A stretch of 52,429 nt of DNA from Coraliomargarita sp. (GTDB taxonomy: Bacteria > Verrucomicrobiota > Verrucomicrobiia > Opitutales > UBA953): assembly GCA_024638885.1 (NCBI GenBank), contig JAHEJL010000008.1:1-52429 (forward strand), given 5' to 3'. The position numbers and the translations under genes were made by a program. Below the pieces are notes generated by a model. It had not been told where the DNA came from. It did no database searches and saw nothing but the letters and a program-made list of their open reading frames with translations. Positions within the stretch are counted from its first letter, which is position 1, and every line of letters starts with the position of its first letter. Shown here one piece after another: positions 1 through 7,640 of the stretch.

Positions 1-131
1 CCGCGGCCGACGCCGGCGCGACCTGCGCCATCCAGCCGGGAGGCTCCGTGAAGGACGCCGACGTCATCGCCGCCGCCGACGCGCGCGGCATGGCGATGGT
101 CTTCACCGGCATGCGCCACTTCAAACACTGA
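1..131 (+). CDS. purH: PurH C-terminus (AICAR transformylase/IMP cyclohydrolase), partial
   Basis: The window opens inside a reading frame (codons in phase from base 3) that ends with TGA at 129-131. Its last 42 residues contain [18 protein letters not shown] and end [10 protein letters not shown], the signature C-terminus of the bifunctional purine enzyme PurH. PurH performs the last two steps of IMP synthesis in the cytoplasm, formyl transfer to AICAR and ring closure, and this fragment belongs to the transformylase domain. The 5' part lies outside the window. A strong intrinsic terminator follows 20 bases after the stop, so purH ends its transcription unit here. Identification from such a short end is secure because the motif is highly conserved in the family. 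Confidence 0.93.
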   Translation, partial: AADAGATCAIQPGGSVKDADVIAAADARGMAMVFTGMRHFKH

Positions 132-150
132 GCGGCTAGCGATCGGAAAC

Positions 151-187
151 AAAAAGGCCCGGAGTCTGCCGACCCCGGGCCTTTTTA
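151..187 (+). terminator. Intrinsic terminator of purH
   Basis: AGGCCCGG at 155-162 pairs with CCGGGCCT at 175-182 around a 12-base loop, followed by a T run at 182-186 and preceded by an A run at 151-155. The symmetric A and T runs allow it to work in both directions, so it could also stop transcripts reading through from the convergent parB operon. Confidence 0.85.
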
Positions 188-232
188 TTTCTGGGCATTG
201 CGCTGACAGCCTTGATCAAAGGGACAAGAAAT

Positions 233-270
233 CCCCTTGCCCACGTGTCAACTTGCCCACGTGCCCCCTT
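233..270. repeat. CACGTG-type dispersed intergenic repeat, copy 1
   Basis: Two imperfect tandem units, CTTGCCCACGTG then a short linker then CTTGCCCACGTG, ending in CCCCCTT. The repeat ends exactly at the first base of the complementary parB stop codon, so in the parB transcript it follows the stop immediately. Closely related copies lie at 3033-3068, 3120-3156, 23957-23995 and 33011-33050. Each CACGTG is a palindrome. Function unknown. Confidence 0.75.
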
Positions 271-1211
271 CAGAGTTTGACGCCGATCTTCTCCAGCAGG
301 CGGGCGAGTTCGTCGTCGCTGCCGAAGGGGATCGAGATGCTGCCCTTGTTGCCCTTGCGGACGACGGTCACGGGCGTGGCGAAGTGGGAAGCGAGGCGCT
401 TCTGGACGTCGGCGACGACCGTCTGGACGGCCTTCTTATGCTCGGTCTTCTTGGTCGAGACGACCTTCTTGACCTCGGCTTCGGTGGCGCGGACGGAAAG
501 GCCCTTCTCGATGACGAGACGGGCGACCTGCACGCGGTGGGCGGCGTTCTCGATGCCGAGCAAGGCCTTGGCGTGACCGGCCGAAAGCTGGCCCTTGCGC
601 AGGTACGCCTGGATCTCGTTGTCGAGGGCGAGGAGACGGACGCTGTTCGCGATCGTCGTGCGCGGCTTGCCGAGGCGCTCGGCGACGGCGTCCTGCGTGA
701 GGTTGAAGTCGCGCATGAGCGAGGCGAAGCCCAGGGCTTCGTCGATCGGATTGAGGTCGGCGCGCTGGAGGTTCTCGACGAGGGCGAGCACGGCGCTGGA
801 CGTGTCGCTGGCCTCGAGGATGCGGGCGGTGATGGTCTTCTGGCCGATCAGCTTGAAGGCGCGGAAGCGGCGTTCGCCGGCGATGAGTTCGTAGCCGTCC
901 TTCACCTTGCGGACGACGATGGGCTGCATGAGGCCTTCGGACCGGATCGAGTCGGCGAGTTCCTTGACCTGGGCGTCATCGAAGTCGCGGCGCGGCTGGC
1001 GAGGATTCGGGACGATCGCGGTCAGCGGCAGTTCCTGCAGCAAGAGACCAGGCGCGACGGGCGCGGCGACCGGGGCAGGCGCCGGCGTGGCGGCCGGAGC
1101 GGCCGGGGCGGCCGGCGCGGGCGCGGCGGCGGGCTGAGCGGGCTTGGCGACGCCGCCACCGATGAGGGAACCGAGACCGCGACCGAGGGATTTCTTGGGA
1201 GGAGTGGCCAT
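270..1211 (-). CDS. parB: Chromosome partitioning protein ParB
   Basis: This 313-residue protein has the ParB architecture. A basic N-terminus (KKSLGRGLGSLIGG, the ParA-interacting tail) is followed by an Ala/Pro-rich linker to about residue 55. The N-terminal CTP-binding domain follows, with NPRQPRRDF (69-77), GERRFRA (112-118) and ENLQRADLNP (146-155). Then come a helix-turn-helix region for parS binding and a C-terminal dimerisation domain. ParB clamps load at parS and slide on DNA to organise origin segregation. The start was placed at the ATG beginning MATPPKKS, because the upstream 20 in-frame residues overlap the preceding gene's end and are not family-like. It lies 16 bases downstream of a LysM protein gene on the same strand and is probably co-transcribed. 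ParA is not adjacent, which is less usual. Confidence 0.96.
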   Translation of the reverse strand: MATPPKKSLGRGLGSLIGGGVAKPAQPAAAPAPAAPAAPAATPAPAPVAAPVAPGLLLQELPLTAIVPNPRQPRRDFDDAQVKELADSIRSEGLMQPIVVRKVKDGYELIAGERRFRAFKLIGQKTITARILEASDTSSAVLALVENLQRADLNPIDEALGFASLMRDFNLTQDAVAERLGKPRTTIANSVRLLALDNEIQAYLRKGQLSAGHAKALLGIENAAHRVQVARLVIEKGLSVRATEAEVKKVVSTKKTEHKKAVQTVVADVQKRLASHFATPVTVVRKGNKGSISIPFGSDDELARLLEKIGVKL

Positions 1212-1227
1212 GGGGCTTTGAAAGGGG

Positions 1228-1815
1228 TCAGCGAGCCGGGGTTTCGGCCTGCGGGACGAAGATATCGACATCCGCTTTCAGGGCGGCAGGCGAGGAAAGG
1301 TTATTCGCTTTCAGGATCCACTCGGCCTTGGAGCCGTTGCGGAGGGCGATCTTGATGACGGTATCGCCCGATTTCACGTGGTATTTGATGCCGGTCTGCG
1401 GGATGTCCGATGGGACGCCCTCCTCGGCGGCAGGGGCCTCGGCCTGGGCGGCCGGCTTGGCGGCCTTGCCGGACTTCGCGGTCGGGGCGGGGCCGGTCTT
1501 GCCGAGCGCGGCGTTCACCTGGCGGGTCAGTTCGGCCAGCGCGGCGTTCACGTCGGCGGTCTGCTGCTTCAGGCGACGGTCCACTTCGTTCAGGGTTTCG
1601 GCGCGGGCCTTGGCGAGCGCATCGGCCTGCGAAGCCGACTGCGACTGGCCGGCTTTCTGATGGTTGAGCGCGGCGCGAAGGTCGGCGTTCTCGAGCTTGA
1701 GCTTCTCGACCTCGTTGCGGAGTTCCGCGAGGTCCTGCTGCATGCCGGCGATCTGCGCGTTCTGCGCCGAGAGAGGAAGGAGGCCGAGGAGAAGGAAAAG
1801 GATGCCGAGACGCAT
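1228..1815 (-). CDS. Secreted coiled-coil LysM-domain protein
   Basis: The protein has 195 residues. It begins with a signal peptide (MRLGILFLLLGLLPLSAQNA), followed by a coiled coil rich in Glu, Lys and Leu (about residues 20-60) and a second helical stretch to about 105. An Ala/Pro/Lys linker leads to a single LysM domain near the C-terminus (YHVKSGDTVIKIALRNGS and continuing to DIFVPQ). LysM modules bind peptidoglycan glycans, so a periplasmic, wall-associated protein is inferred; no catalytic domain is visible. The start at 1815 gives the clean signal peptide. The longer in-frame start at 1854 would add a non-family segment. It is the first gene of a likely two-gene unit with parB, which hints at a cell-cycle or envelope role, but that is only inference from position. 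Confidence 0.8.
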   Translation of the reverse strand: MRLGILFLLLGLLPLSAQNAQIAGMQQDLAELRNEVEKLKLENADLRAALNHQKAGQSQSASQADALAKARAETLNEVDRRLKQQTADVNAALAELTRQVNAALGKTGPAPTAKSGKAAKPAAQAEAPAAEEGVPSDIPQTGIKYHVKSGDTVIKIALRNGSKAEWILKANNLSSPAALKADVDIFVPQAETPAR

Positions 1816-1885
1816 GGACCAAGGAAAACATGCCCAAGGAGGGAGAGCAAGCAAGGTAGGGGCAGGACCGGGGCCAGGCTAATAT

Positions 1886-1912
1886 AGCCCTACCCCCACC
1901 CCTGCCCTTTTG
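1886..1912. repeat. C-rich tract between lysM gene and mnmA
   Basis: CCCTACCCCCACCCCTGCCC is read on the + strand, with a related tract (GTAGGGGCAGG) in the opposite orientation at 1856-1866. The tract resembles those in front of accA, the 29010 hydrolase and gltX. The G-rich strand could fold into a quadruplex. It lies in the divergent promoter region of the LysM/parB unit and mnmA. Confidence 0.5.
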
Positions 1913-1955
1913 AATAATCTGTATCCCCGGCCCGCCTCGCCCTACCTTGCCCCCG

Positions 1956-3032
1956 ATGTCCAAGGTCCTGGTAGCCCTCTCCGGCGGCGTCGATAGCGCC
2001 GTGGCGGCCCTTCTGCTCAAGCAACAAGGGCATGAGGTGCATGCCGCCTACTTCCGGACCTGGATGAACGAGGAAGGCCTGCCCTTCCCCGGCGAATGCC
2101 CCTGGGAGGACGACGTCCGCAACGCCCAGGCGGTCGCCGCGCATCTCGGCCTGCCCTTCCGGATCATCGACCTCGTCCAGGACTACCGCGACACGGTCGT
2201 CCAATACCTCGTCGACGGCTACCGCAACGGCCTGACCCCGAACCCCGACATCATCTGCAACCGCGAGATGAAGTTCGGCGTCTTCCTGCGCAAGGCGCTG
2301 AAGGACGGCTTCGACGTGATCGCGACGGGCCACTACGCGCGACGCCGCGCGAACGCCGACGGCACGTTCGACCTCCTCGAAGGCCTCGACCCGAACAAGG
2401 ACCAATCGTACTTCCTCGCGCTGCTCCGGCAGGAACAGCTCGCGAAGGCGATCTTCCCGATCGGCGAACTCCTCAAGCCCGAGGTGCGCAAGCTCGCCGC
2501 CGACGCGCAGCTGCCCAACGCCGAACGCAAGGACAGCCAAGGCATCTGCTTCCTCGGCCAGGTGCCCGTGCAGGCTTTCCTCGAACGCCACATCCCGGAT
2601 GCGCCCGGCCCCATCGTGAACGCCGCCGGCAAGGCGATCGGCCAGCATCGCGGCCTCCACCGCTACACCATCGGCCAGCGCAAAGGCATCGGCCTCCCCT
2701 CCAACACCGACCACGAATACTTCGTCGTGGTGAAGAAGGACTTCGCGACCAACACGCTCCACGTGGCGTTTGATAAGCCCGACGCCCCCTGGCTCTACAC
2801 CGGCGAAGCCGTCGCGCGCGACTTCACGTGGATCAACCAGCCCGTCAGCGGCGAGCAGGACATCCTCGCCCGCGTGCGTTATCGCGACAAGGCCACGCCC
2901 GCCCGCTTCAGCCCGCAGGCCGACGGCACCGTGCGGCTCCGCTTCGCCGAGACCCAGCGCGGCCTCGCCCCCGGCCAGGTCCTCGCCGTCTACCACGACC
3001 GCGTCCTCATGGGCGGGGGAGTGTTCCTATGA
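1956..3032 (+). CDS. mnmA: tRNA-specific 2-thiouridylase MnmA
   Basis: This is a 358-residue enzyme, the usual length for MnmA/TrmU. It installs the 2-thio group at U34 of tRNA-Lys, -Glu and -Gln, using ATP and sulfur relayed through cysteine. The N-terminal PP-loop ATP-binding motif LSGGVDSA lies at residues 8-15. The two reactive cysteines of the family are present, in PDIICNREMKFG (Cys101) and in GICFLG (Cys198). The C-terminal part contains HRGLHRYTIGQRKG, another family signature. ATG at 1956 is preferred over an in-frame TTG nine bases upstream because it places MSKVLVALSGG at the expected distance. No Shine-Dalgarno is evident; the leader is pyrimidine-rich. The CACGTG repeat begins directly after the stop codon. 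Confidence 0.97.
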   Translation: MSKVLVALSGGVDSAVAALLLKQQGHEVHAAYFRTWMNEEGLPFPGECPWEDDVRNAQAVAAHLGLPFRIIDLVQDYRDTVVQYLVDGYRNGLTPNPDIICNREMKFGVFLRKALKDGFDVIATGHYARRRANADGTFDLLEGLDPNKDQSYFLALLRQEQLAKAIFPIGELLKPEVRKLAADAQLPNAERKDSQGICFLGQVPVQAFLERHIPDAPGPIVNAAGKAIGQHRGLHRYTIGQRKGIGLPSNTDHEYFVVVKKDFATNTLHVAFDKPDAPWLYTGEAVARDFTWINQPVSGEQDILARVRYRDKATPARFSPQADGTVRLRFAETQRGLAPGQVLAVYHDRVLMGGGVFL

Positions 3033-3156
3033 GGGGACACGTGGGCACGCTGGCACGTTGACAAGGGGAGATGGCAACGGGGCACCCATGCCCCCTGTGG
3101 CTATCTGAGCGAGTTTTCGCCCCTTGCCCACGTGCCCACGTGTCAACGTGCCCCCT
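3033..3156. repeat. CACGTG-type repeats, copies 2 and 3 as an inverted pair
   Basis: Copy 2 (3033-3068) starts at the base after the mnmA stop codon and is read on the minus strand relative to copy 1. Copy 3 (3120-3156) has the same orientation as copy 1. Together they form an inverted pair with about 50 bases between, so the transcript could fold into a long hairpin between mnmA and menG. This resembles the paired layout of bacterial REP/BIME elements. Confidence 0.7.
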
Positions 3157-3204
3157 CCCGTCGCGCCAACTTGACCTTCGTCCGATTGTGCGGAGGGTAA
3201 GCCC

Positions 3205-3894
3205 ATGCCCGAAGGCTCCGCAGTCCAACGCATGTTCTCCGGGATCGCTTCCCGTTACGACTTCGCGAACCGCGTGCTCAGCCTCGGCCTCTGTGTCGGC
3301 TGGCGCGAAGAACTGGTCGCCGCCGCCAAGGCCGCCCAGCCCAAGACCGTGGCCGACCTCGCGACCGGCAGCGGCGACGTCGCCTTCGCGCTGCGCCGCG
3401 ACCTGCCCGCCGATTGCGCGGTCGTCGGCTACGACTTCTGCGAGCCGATGCTCGAGCTCGGCCGCGTCCGCGCCCGGAAAGAACACGTCTCGCTCGAATT
3501 CAAGACCGGCGACTGCATGCGCCTGCCGATCGCCGATGCGTCGCAGGACGTCGTCACGATCGCCTATGGCGTGCGCAACTTCGAAGACCGCGCGAAAGGC
3601 CTCGGCGAACTGCGCCGCATCCTGCGTCCGGACGGCACGTTGCTGATCCTCGAATTCTCCCAGCCGAGCGCCTGGTTCGCGCCGTTCCATTTCATCCACG
3701 TGCGTTGCGTGCTGCCGATCCTGGCCGGACTCCTCACCGGGGACTTCGGCGCTTACAAATATCTCGGCACCAGCATCGCGGGTTTTCCGGACGCCGCAGG
3801 GCTCGACGCGGAGCTCAAGGCCGCCGGATTCGCCAAGGTTAGCCATAAAAGGATGCTTTTCGGCACCGTGGCCCTCCATCAGGCCAAAGCCTGA
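3205..3894 (+). CDS. ubiE: Demethylmenaquinone/ubiquinone methyltransferase (MenG/UbiE)
   Basis: The 229 residues form a class I SAM-dependent methyltransferase of the UbiE/MenG family, which C-methylates the quinone ring as a late step of menaquinone or ubiquinone synthesis at the membrane surface. Evidence is the N-terminal VQRMFSGIASRYDFANRVLS (about residues 7-26), the glycine-rich SAM site DLATGSGDVAF (about 52-62), and the family motif IAYGVRNFEDRAKGLGELRR (about 117-136). LRPDGTLLILEFSQP follows. The length matches the family. ATG at 3205 gives the canonical N-terminus. Which quinone is made cannot be told from this gene alone, since no other quinone genes are in the window. A tRNA-Arg follows on the same strand about 50 bases later. 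Confidence 0.95.
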   Translation: MPEGSAVQRMFSGIASRYDFANRVLSLGLCVGWREELVAAAKAAQPKTVADLATGSGDVAFALRRDLPADCAVVGYDFCEPMLELGRVRARKEHVSLEFKTGDCMRLPIADASQDVVTIAYGVRNFEDRAKGLGELRRILRPDGTLLILEFSQPSAWFAPFHFIHVRCVLPILAGLLTGDFGAYKYLGTSIAGFPDAAGLDAELKAAGFAKVSHKRMLFGTVALHQAKA

Positions 3895-3945
3895 AAAATT
3901 CCTTGCCTTAGGGGCCCGGGGTCGTTTGCTCAAACCCCTCACTAC

Positions 3946-4020
3946 GGGCTCGTGGTGAAATGGATATCATTTCTGACTACGGATCAGACGTTTGGGGTTC
4001 GAATCCCTACGAGCCCACCA
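3946..4020 (+). tRNA. tRNA-Arg (anticodon ACG)
   Basis: The acceptor stem GGGCTCG (3946-3952) pairs with CGAGCCC before an encoded ACCA end. The anticodon stem TCTGA/TCAGA encloses the loop CTACGGA with anticodon ACG. The T arm has the standard GGTTCGAATCC. The ACG form is normally edited to ICG and reads CGU, CGC and CGA. All stems pair fully. Confidence 0.95.
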
Positions 4021-4029
4021 CTTTGAGCG

Positions 4030-4062
4030 CTAACCGGATTAAAACCCCGGTTAGTTGTATTT
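4030..4062 (+). terminator. Probable terminator after tRNA-Arg(ACG)
   Basis: CTAACCGG (4030-4037) pairs with CCGGTTAG (4047-4054), followed by TTGTATTT. It lies ten bases after the tRNA end. The T run is interrupted, so termination is likely but not certain. Confidence 0.65.
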
Positions 4063-4187
4063 ACGCGATAACCAGCGGCCGCCGGTAAGTGGTTGGCGGA
4101 CAGGGAGGCAAGAATGCGGGCCAAGGGCGGCGACCAACACACCCTTGCGAACAAAAAAGCAACCGGCAGAGTCACCTCAGCCCCGCC

Positions 4188-4517
4188 ATGACCGTTTCAA
4201 ACGAGAAGCCCCTGATCAAACGGCTGAGCTGCCACGTTTTGCCGTTAACGTTCGTCGTATGGTGCGCCTACTTCTATCTAGCTGGCGGAGGCGGCATCTT
4301 CTTCGGAGCCTTGGGGAGCTACCCAGCCCTCTTGGTGACAAAAATCTCGTTCATCGAAAGGTTAGTCGAAGCAACCTTCGCGAATAGCACTCCCATCTGG
4401 TGGCAATGGAGCGAAATACTCTTGTGCGGCTACACCCAATGGCTGGCGATCAACTTCCTGCTACTCAAAGGAAACCATCTCACCAAGAGATGGTTATCGT
4501 ATCGACCGAAAAGCTAA
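4188..4517 (+). CDS. Hypothetical small membrane protein
   Basis: An open frame of 109 residues from ATG 4188 (MTVSNEKPLIKRLS) that I do not recognise. It has two hydrophobic stretches suited to membrane spans, roughly residues 17-50 (a long run including VVWCAYFYLAGGG) and 70-92 (a stretch with LLCGYTQWLAINFLLLKG). It ends in a basic tail with RPKS. An upstream ATG at 4089 would add 33 hydrophilic residues without a clear leader and is less likely. Third codon positions are visibly less GC-rich than in the neighbours, and it sits immediately behind a tRNA gene and convergent to the aminomutase. Horizontal acquisition is possible. It could also be a chance frame, so confidence is moderate. 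Confidence 0.5.
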   Translation: MTVSNEKPLIKRLSCHVLPLTFVVWCAYFYLAGGGGIFFGALGSYPALLVTKISFIERLVEATFANSTPIWWQWSEILLCGYTQWLAINFLLLKGNHLTKRWLSYRPKS

Positions 4518-4537
4518 ATCTGGCGGGAATTTTCCGC

Positions 4538-5695
4538 CTACACCTTATACACATCCGGCATCTGCTTGCCGGAAGGATAGACGTAGGCGCGATCCTCGAA
4601 GTTACGGAGCTCCACGATGCCGTCATGGACGGCCTGGACGTATTCCGGATTGATCGGCACCTTCCCGCCGCCGCCCGGGGTGTCGATGATCAGCTGCGGC
4701 ACGGCGTAACCGGTGGTGTGACCGCGGAGCGCGCGGATCATGTCGATGCCCTTCTGGATGGGCGCGCGGAAATGGGTCGAGCCTTCGATCAGGTCGCAGG
4801 CGTAGAGGTAATACGGCCGGACGCGCATCATCAGCAGGCGATGCACCAAGGACTTCATGACCTCGGCATCGTCGTTCACGCCGGCGAGCAGGACGGACTG
4901 GTTGCCCAGCGGGACCCCGGCGAAAGACAGGCGTTCGCAGGCGGCGGCGAGCTCGCGGGTGACCTCTTTCGGATGGTTGGTGTGGATGCTCATCCAGACC
5001 GGGCCATGCTTGCGGAAGATCTCGGCGAGTTCCGGGGTGATGCGCTGCGGCAGGAAGACCGGGATGCGCGAACCGAGGCGGATGAACTCGACGTGCTTGA
5101 TGGCCCGCAGGCGGCCGAGGAGCGCGTCCAGCTTGGCGTCGGAAAGCAGCAACGGATCGCCGCCCGACAGCAGCACGTCGCGGATCTCGGTATGCTCCTC
5201 GATGTACTTCAGGCCGGCCTCGAGCTCAGGATGGAAGTCATAGGCCTGCGCGTTGGAGACCAGGCGGCTGCGCGTGCAATATCGGCAATAAGAGGCGCAA
5301 CGGTCGGTGACCAGGAACAGCACGCGGTCCGGGTAGCGATGGACGATGCCGGGGACGGGCATGGTGCCCTCCTCGCCGACGGGGTCCTCGGATTCGCCGG
5401 CGGCGACGTAGGATTCCTCGATGCGCGGGATGACCTGCCGGCGGACCGGGCAGTTCGGGTCCTTGGGGTCGATGAGGTTGAAGAAATGCGGCGTGATCGA
5501 AAGCGAGAGCTTGTTGGGCGCGAACAGGCACCCTTCCCGCTCCTCCTTCGTGAGCTCGAGCATCGACTCCAGCTGGGCCAGCGTGGTGATCCGGTTACGC
5601 AGCTGCCAGTGCCAGTCATTCCACTCCGCGGCGGGCACGTCTTTCCATCGGCCTTGGCCGGCATGCCAGTTTTCGCGGAGGTCCTGAGGATACAT
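4538..5695 (-). CDS. kamA: L-lysine 2,3-aminomutase family radical SAM enzyme
   Basis: This 385-residue radical SAM enzyme carries its iron-sulfur cysteines in CASYCRYC (Cys133, Cys137, Cys140). The PLP lysine lies in DTPGGGGKVP (Lys345). Family studies place the lysine-binding aspartates of lysine 2,3-aminomutase in segments matching CDLIEGSTHFR (Asp301) and LIIDTPG (Asp338), and both are retained. That favours free lysine as substrate, converted to beta-lysine, over the EF-P-modifying relative EpmB, which is shorter. The N-terminal region (NDWHWQLRNRITTLAQL) is also KamA-like. No acetyltransferase for making the osmolyte N-acetyl-beta-lysine and no efp gene is adjacent, so the physiological role is open. 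It is convergent with the small membrane protein gene. Confidence 0.85.
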   Translation of the reverse strand: MYPQDLRENWHAGQGRWKDVPAAEWNDWHWQLRNRITTLAQLESMLELTKEEREGCLFAPNKLSLSITPHFFNLIDPKDPNCPVRRQVIPRIEESYVAAGESEDPVGEEGTMPVPGIVHRYPDRVLFLVTDRCASYCRYCTRSRLVSNAQAYDFHPELEAGLKYIEEHTEIRDVLLSGGDPLLLSDAKLDALLGRLRAIKHVEFIRLGSRIPVFLPQRITPELAEIFRKHGPVWMSIHTNHPKEVTRELAAACERLSFAGVPLGNQSVLLAGVNDDAEVMKSLVHRLLMMRVRPYYLYACDLIEGSTHFRAPIQKGIDMIRALRGHTTGYAVPQLIIDTPGGGGKVPINPEYVQAVHDGIVELRNFEDRAYVYPSGKQMPDVYKV

Positions 5696-5756
5696 CGGCT
5701 AAGCCAGACAACCTAACGGTCCGGGCCCCCAATGCAAACGGGGAAGCATCTTGGAC

Positions 5757-6581
5757 TCAGGCGGGCGGCCCCTTGCGCTTGAACCAGCCCGCGAACGGAT
5801 GCCAGAGCTGGCCGAAGTAGCCCTTCGACACCGGCTCGGCCACGCCGAAGTCGCAAGGCTTCCGGCCTCGCGGCATGTAGTAGGTCCCGAAGAGGATGTC
5901 CCACAGCGGCAGGAGCCCGGCGAAGTTCTTGTCGATGGCCGCGGGGTCCTTGGAGTGATGCCAGCGATGGAAGACCGGCGTCGCGATGACGGACCGCAGC
6001 GGACCGAAGTCCCAGTCGACGTCGGCGTGCAGGAAGATCGCGTAGAAGGTCAGGAAGCCCGTCACGCCGGCCGTCACGGTCGGATCGAAGCCCAGGAACA
6101 GGATCGGCACCGCCGGCGCGATCTTGTCGACGGCCTCGTTGACGGGATGCACGCGCACGCTGGACAGCCAGTCGAGGTCCTCGGAACTATGGTGCACCGC
6201 ATGGAAAGGCCACCAGGCGCCGGTGTGGAACAGCCGATGGATCCAGTAGCCGAGGAAGTCAGCCAGCAGGTAGATCTCGAGCGCCTGCAGCCAGACCGGC
6301 TGCGCGGCGACCGGGCCGAAGCCATGATACTGCCCTGCCTTCGCGACCTCGCCCGTGGTGACGCCGGCGACGACCAGGAAGAAGAACGGCACGATGAACA
6401 GGACCCGCGAGGCCTGCTTGAAGAACGCGACGGTGAAGAAGTAAGTCGCGTCCGTGAGCATGCCGGGCCGGAAGTAGCCCGGCCGACGGCGCGCGCCCAT
6501 CACCCGTTCGATGACATAAAAGACCAGGCCCACGAGAAGGAGCCCCAGGAGGTGCTGCTTCGCGTGGGCTAGGAGATCCAT
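5757..6581 (-). CDS. Fatty acid hydroxylase/sterol desaturase superfamily membrane protein
   Basis: The 274-residue protein has several hydrophobic segments (about residues 10-27, 47-75, 100-113 and 155-185). It also has the histidine boxes that hold the di-iron centre of this superfamily: HRLFH (115-119), HAVHH (127-131), HVH-like contexts around 145 and 185, and HRWHH (205-209). Members hydroxylate or desaturate lipids, carotenoids or sterols using oxygen at the cytoplasmic membrane. The substrate cannot be told from sequence. It starts at ATG 6581, nine bases downstream of the DUF1080 gene stop, so the two may be co-transcribed even though their predicted roles differ. Confidence 0.88.
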   Translation of the reverse strand: MDLLAHAKQHLLGLLLVGLVFYVIERVMGARRRPGYFRPGMLTDATYFFTVAFFKQASRVLFIVPFFFLVVAGVTTGEVAKAGQYHGFGPVAAQPVWLQALEIYLLADFLGYWIHRLFHTGAWWPFHAVHHSSEDLDWLSSVRVHPVNEAVDKIAPAVPILFLGFDPTVTAGVTGFLTFYAIFLHADVDWDFGPLRSVIATPVFHRWHHSKDPAAIDKNFAGLLPLWDILFGTYYMPRGRKPCDFGVAEPVSKGYFGQLWHPFAGWFKRKGPPA

Positions 6582-6590
6582 GCGGGGCGC

Positions 6591-7388
6591 TTACTTCTTC
6601 TCGACGACCCACATGTTGCGGAACTCGACGGCATCGCCGTGCCACTGGAGGCCGAGGGGCAGCTTGTCCGCATGCTTCACGTAAGGAGGATTCTTCTTAT
6701 GGCTGCTCGGGCCGATGTATTCGGTGCCGTCCTGGACCTTCACGCCGTTCATGACGACGGTGATGCGGGCCTTGCTGGCGACGGTGCCGTCGGCGTTGAA
6801 GCGCGGGGCGGTCCACTCGATGTCATAACTGTTCCAGGTGCGGGAAGGCAGGCAGGCGTTGAAGGCGGGGGGCTGCTGGCCGTAGATCGCGGCGGTCATG
6901 CCGTCGGCGTAGGTCTCGGTCTTGGAGCAGTCGAGGACCTGGAGCTCGTAGGTCTTCATGAAGAAGATGCCGCTGTTGGAGTTGCCCTGGCTCTTCTTCT
7001 TGGGGTCGGTGTCGTAACCGGCGGCGGAGCGCCATTCGACGTGCAGGGTGATGTCACCGAAAGCACGCTTGGTGCGGATGCCGTTGCTGCGGGCGATCAT
7101 CACGCCGTCCTTGATCTCCCAGGTGACCGGGGTCTTGAGCTTCGCGCTCGGAACGGCGTCAGGCTCCCACTCGCCGGCGGAATCAGCGCCGCCGACCAGG
7201 ACGATCGCGCCGGCGGGGGCCGGGGCCTCGTTGCACTTCAGCTTGGCGGCGTCGGCGCGAGGCGGCTGCGGGCGGGCGGAATCATGGACGTGCCACTGGG
7301 TGCCCGGGATGAGGGGGGTGTCGGTATAGCCTTCGGCGGCGACAAGGCCGGCCGCAGCCAGCAGGGACAGGTAGGAAGCGAGACGCAT
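6591..7388 (-). CDS. Secreted DUF1080 (3-keto-disaccharide hydrolase fold) protein
   Basis: The 265-residue protein has an N-terminal signal peptide (MRLASYLSLLAAAGLVAAEG). A DUF1080 beta-sandwich domain follows, with the family landmarks VTWEIKDGVMIA, FGDITLHVEWR, GNSNSGIFFMKTYELQVLD, WNSYDIEW and PLGLQWHGDAVEFRNMWV at the end. DUF1080 proteins are abundant in Planctomycetes and Verrucomicrobia. Some act on 3-keto-glycosides, others are lectin-like, so a role in saccharide degradation in the periplasm is likely but not proven. ATG 7388 was chosen because it begins a standard signal peptide. The 36 extra residues available upstream look non-coding. It probably heads a two-gene unit with the following hydroxylase-family gene. 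Confidence 0.87.
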   Translation of the reverse strand: MRLASYLSLLAAAGLVAAEGYTDTPLIPGTQWHVHDSARPQPPRADAAKLKCNEAPAPAGAIVLVGGADSAGEWEPDAVPSAKLKTPVTWEIKDGVMIARSNGIRTKRAFGDITLHVEWRSAAGYDTDPKKKSQGNSNSGIFFMKTYELQVLDCSKTETYADGMTAAIYGQQPPAFNACLPSRTWNSYDIEWTAPRFNADGTVASKARITVVMNGVKVQDGTEYIGPSSHKKNPPYVKHADKLPLGLQWHGDAVEFRNMWVVEKK

Positions 7389-7445
7389 AGGGAGTGGGGG
7401 TGTAGACAGGTTGGAGGACCCGAGGTTCTGGGAAAAGGGTAATAC

Positions 7446-7604
7446 ATCGAGGGGTAGGGGTAGTCCATCCAGCCACCCGCCACCTGGGGCCGCCACCTGT
7501 CACCCGAAACGACTACCGCTACCCCACCCCTAGAACTACCCCTAAAAACCCTATTTCACCCCCATTTCAGCCCTAAGCCTACCCCTGCCCCTACCCCTAT
7601 TCCA
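7446..7604. repeat. Inverted C/G-rich tracts upstream of accA
   Basis: GGGGTAGGGGTAG (7453-7465) and, facing it, CTACCCCACCCCTAG (about 7519-7533) form an inverted pair. It is followed by further CCCTA, CCCCT and CTACCCCTGCCCCTACCCC units up to about 7600. These are telomere-like GGGGTA/CCCCTA runs. The region fills the gap between two divergent genes and ends 40 bases before the accA start. Otherwise nothing is recognised in it. Confidence 0.55.
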
Positions 7605-7640
7605 TTGCCCTCCCCCGCCAGATTCCCCAACTTACGGCCC

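Noticed and set aside
1371..1386. parS-like sequence ATTTCACGTGGTATTT close to parB
   Set aside because: It matches the left half and core of the consensus (TTTCACGTG), but the right half is GGTATT instead of AAACA. It lies inside the LysM coding sequence. One half-site is not enough to call parS.
4538..5695. Reading the aminomutase as EpmB (EF-P lysine modification)
   Set aside because: Length, N-terminal region and the aspartates associated with free-lysine binding fit KamA better, and no efp or epmA gene is near.
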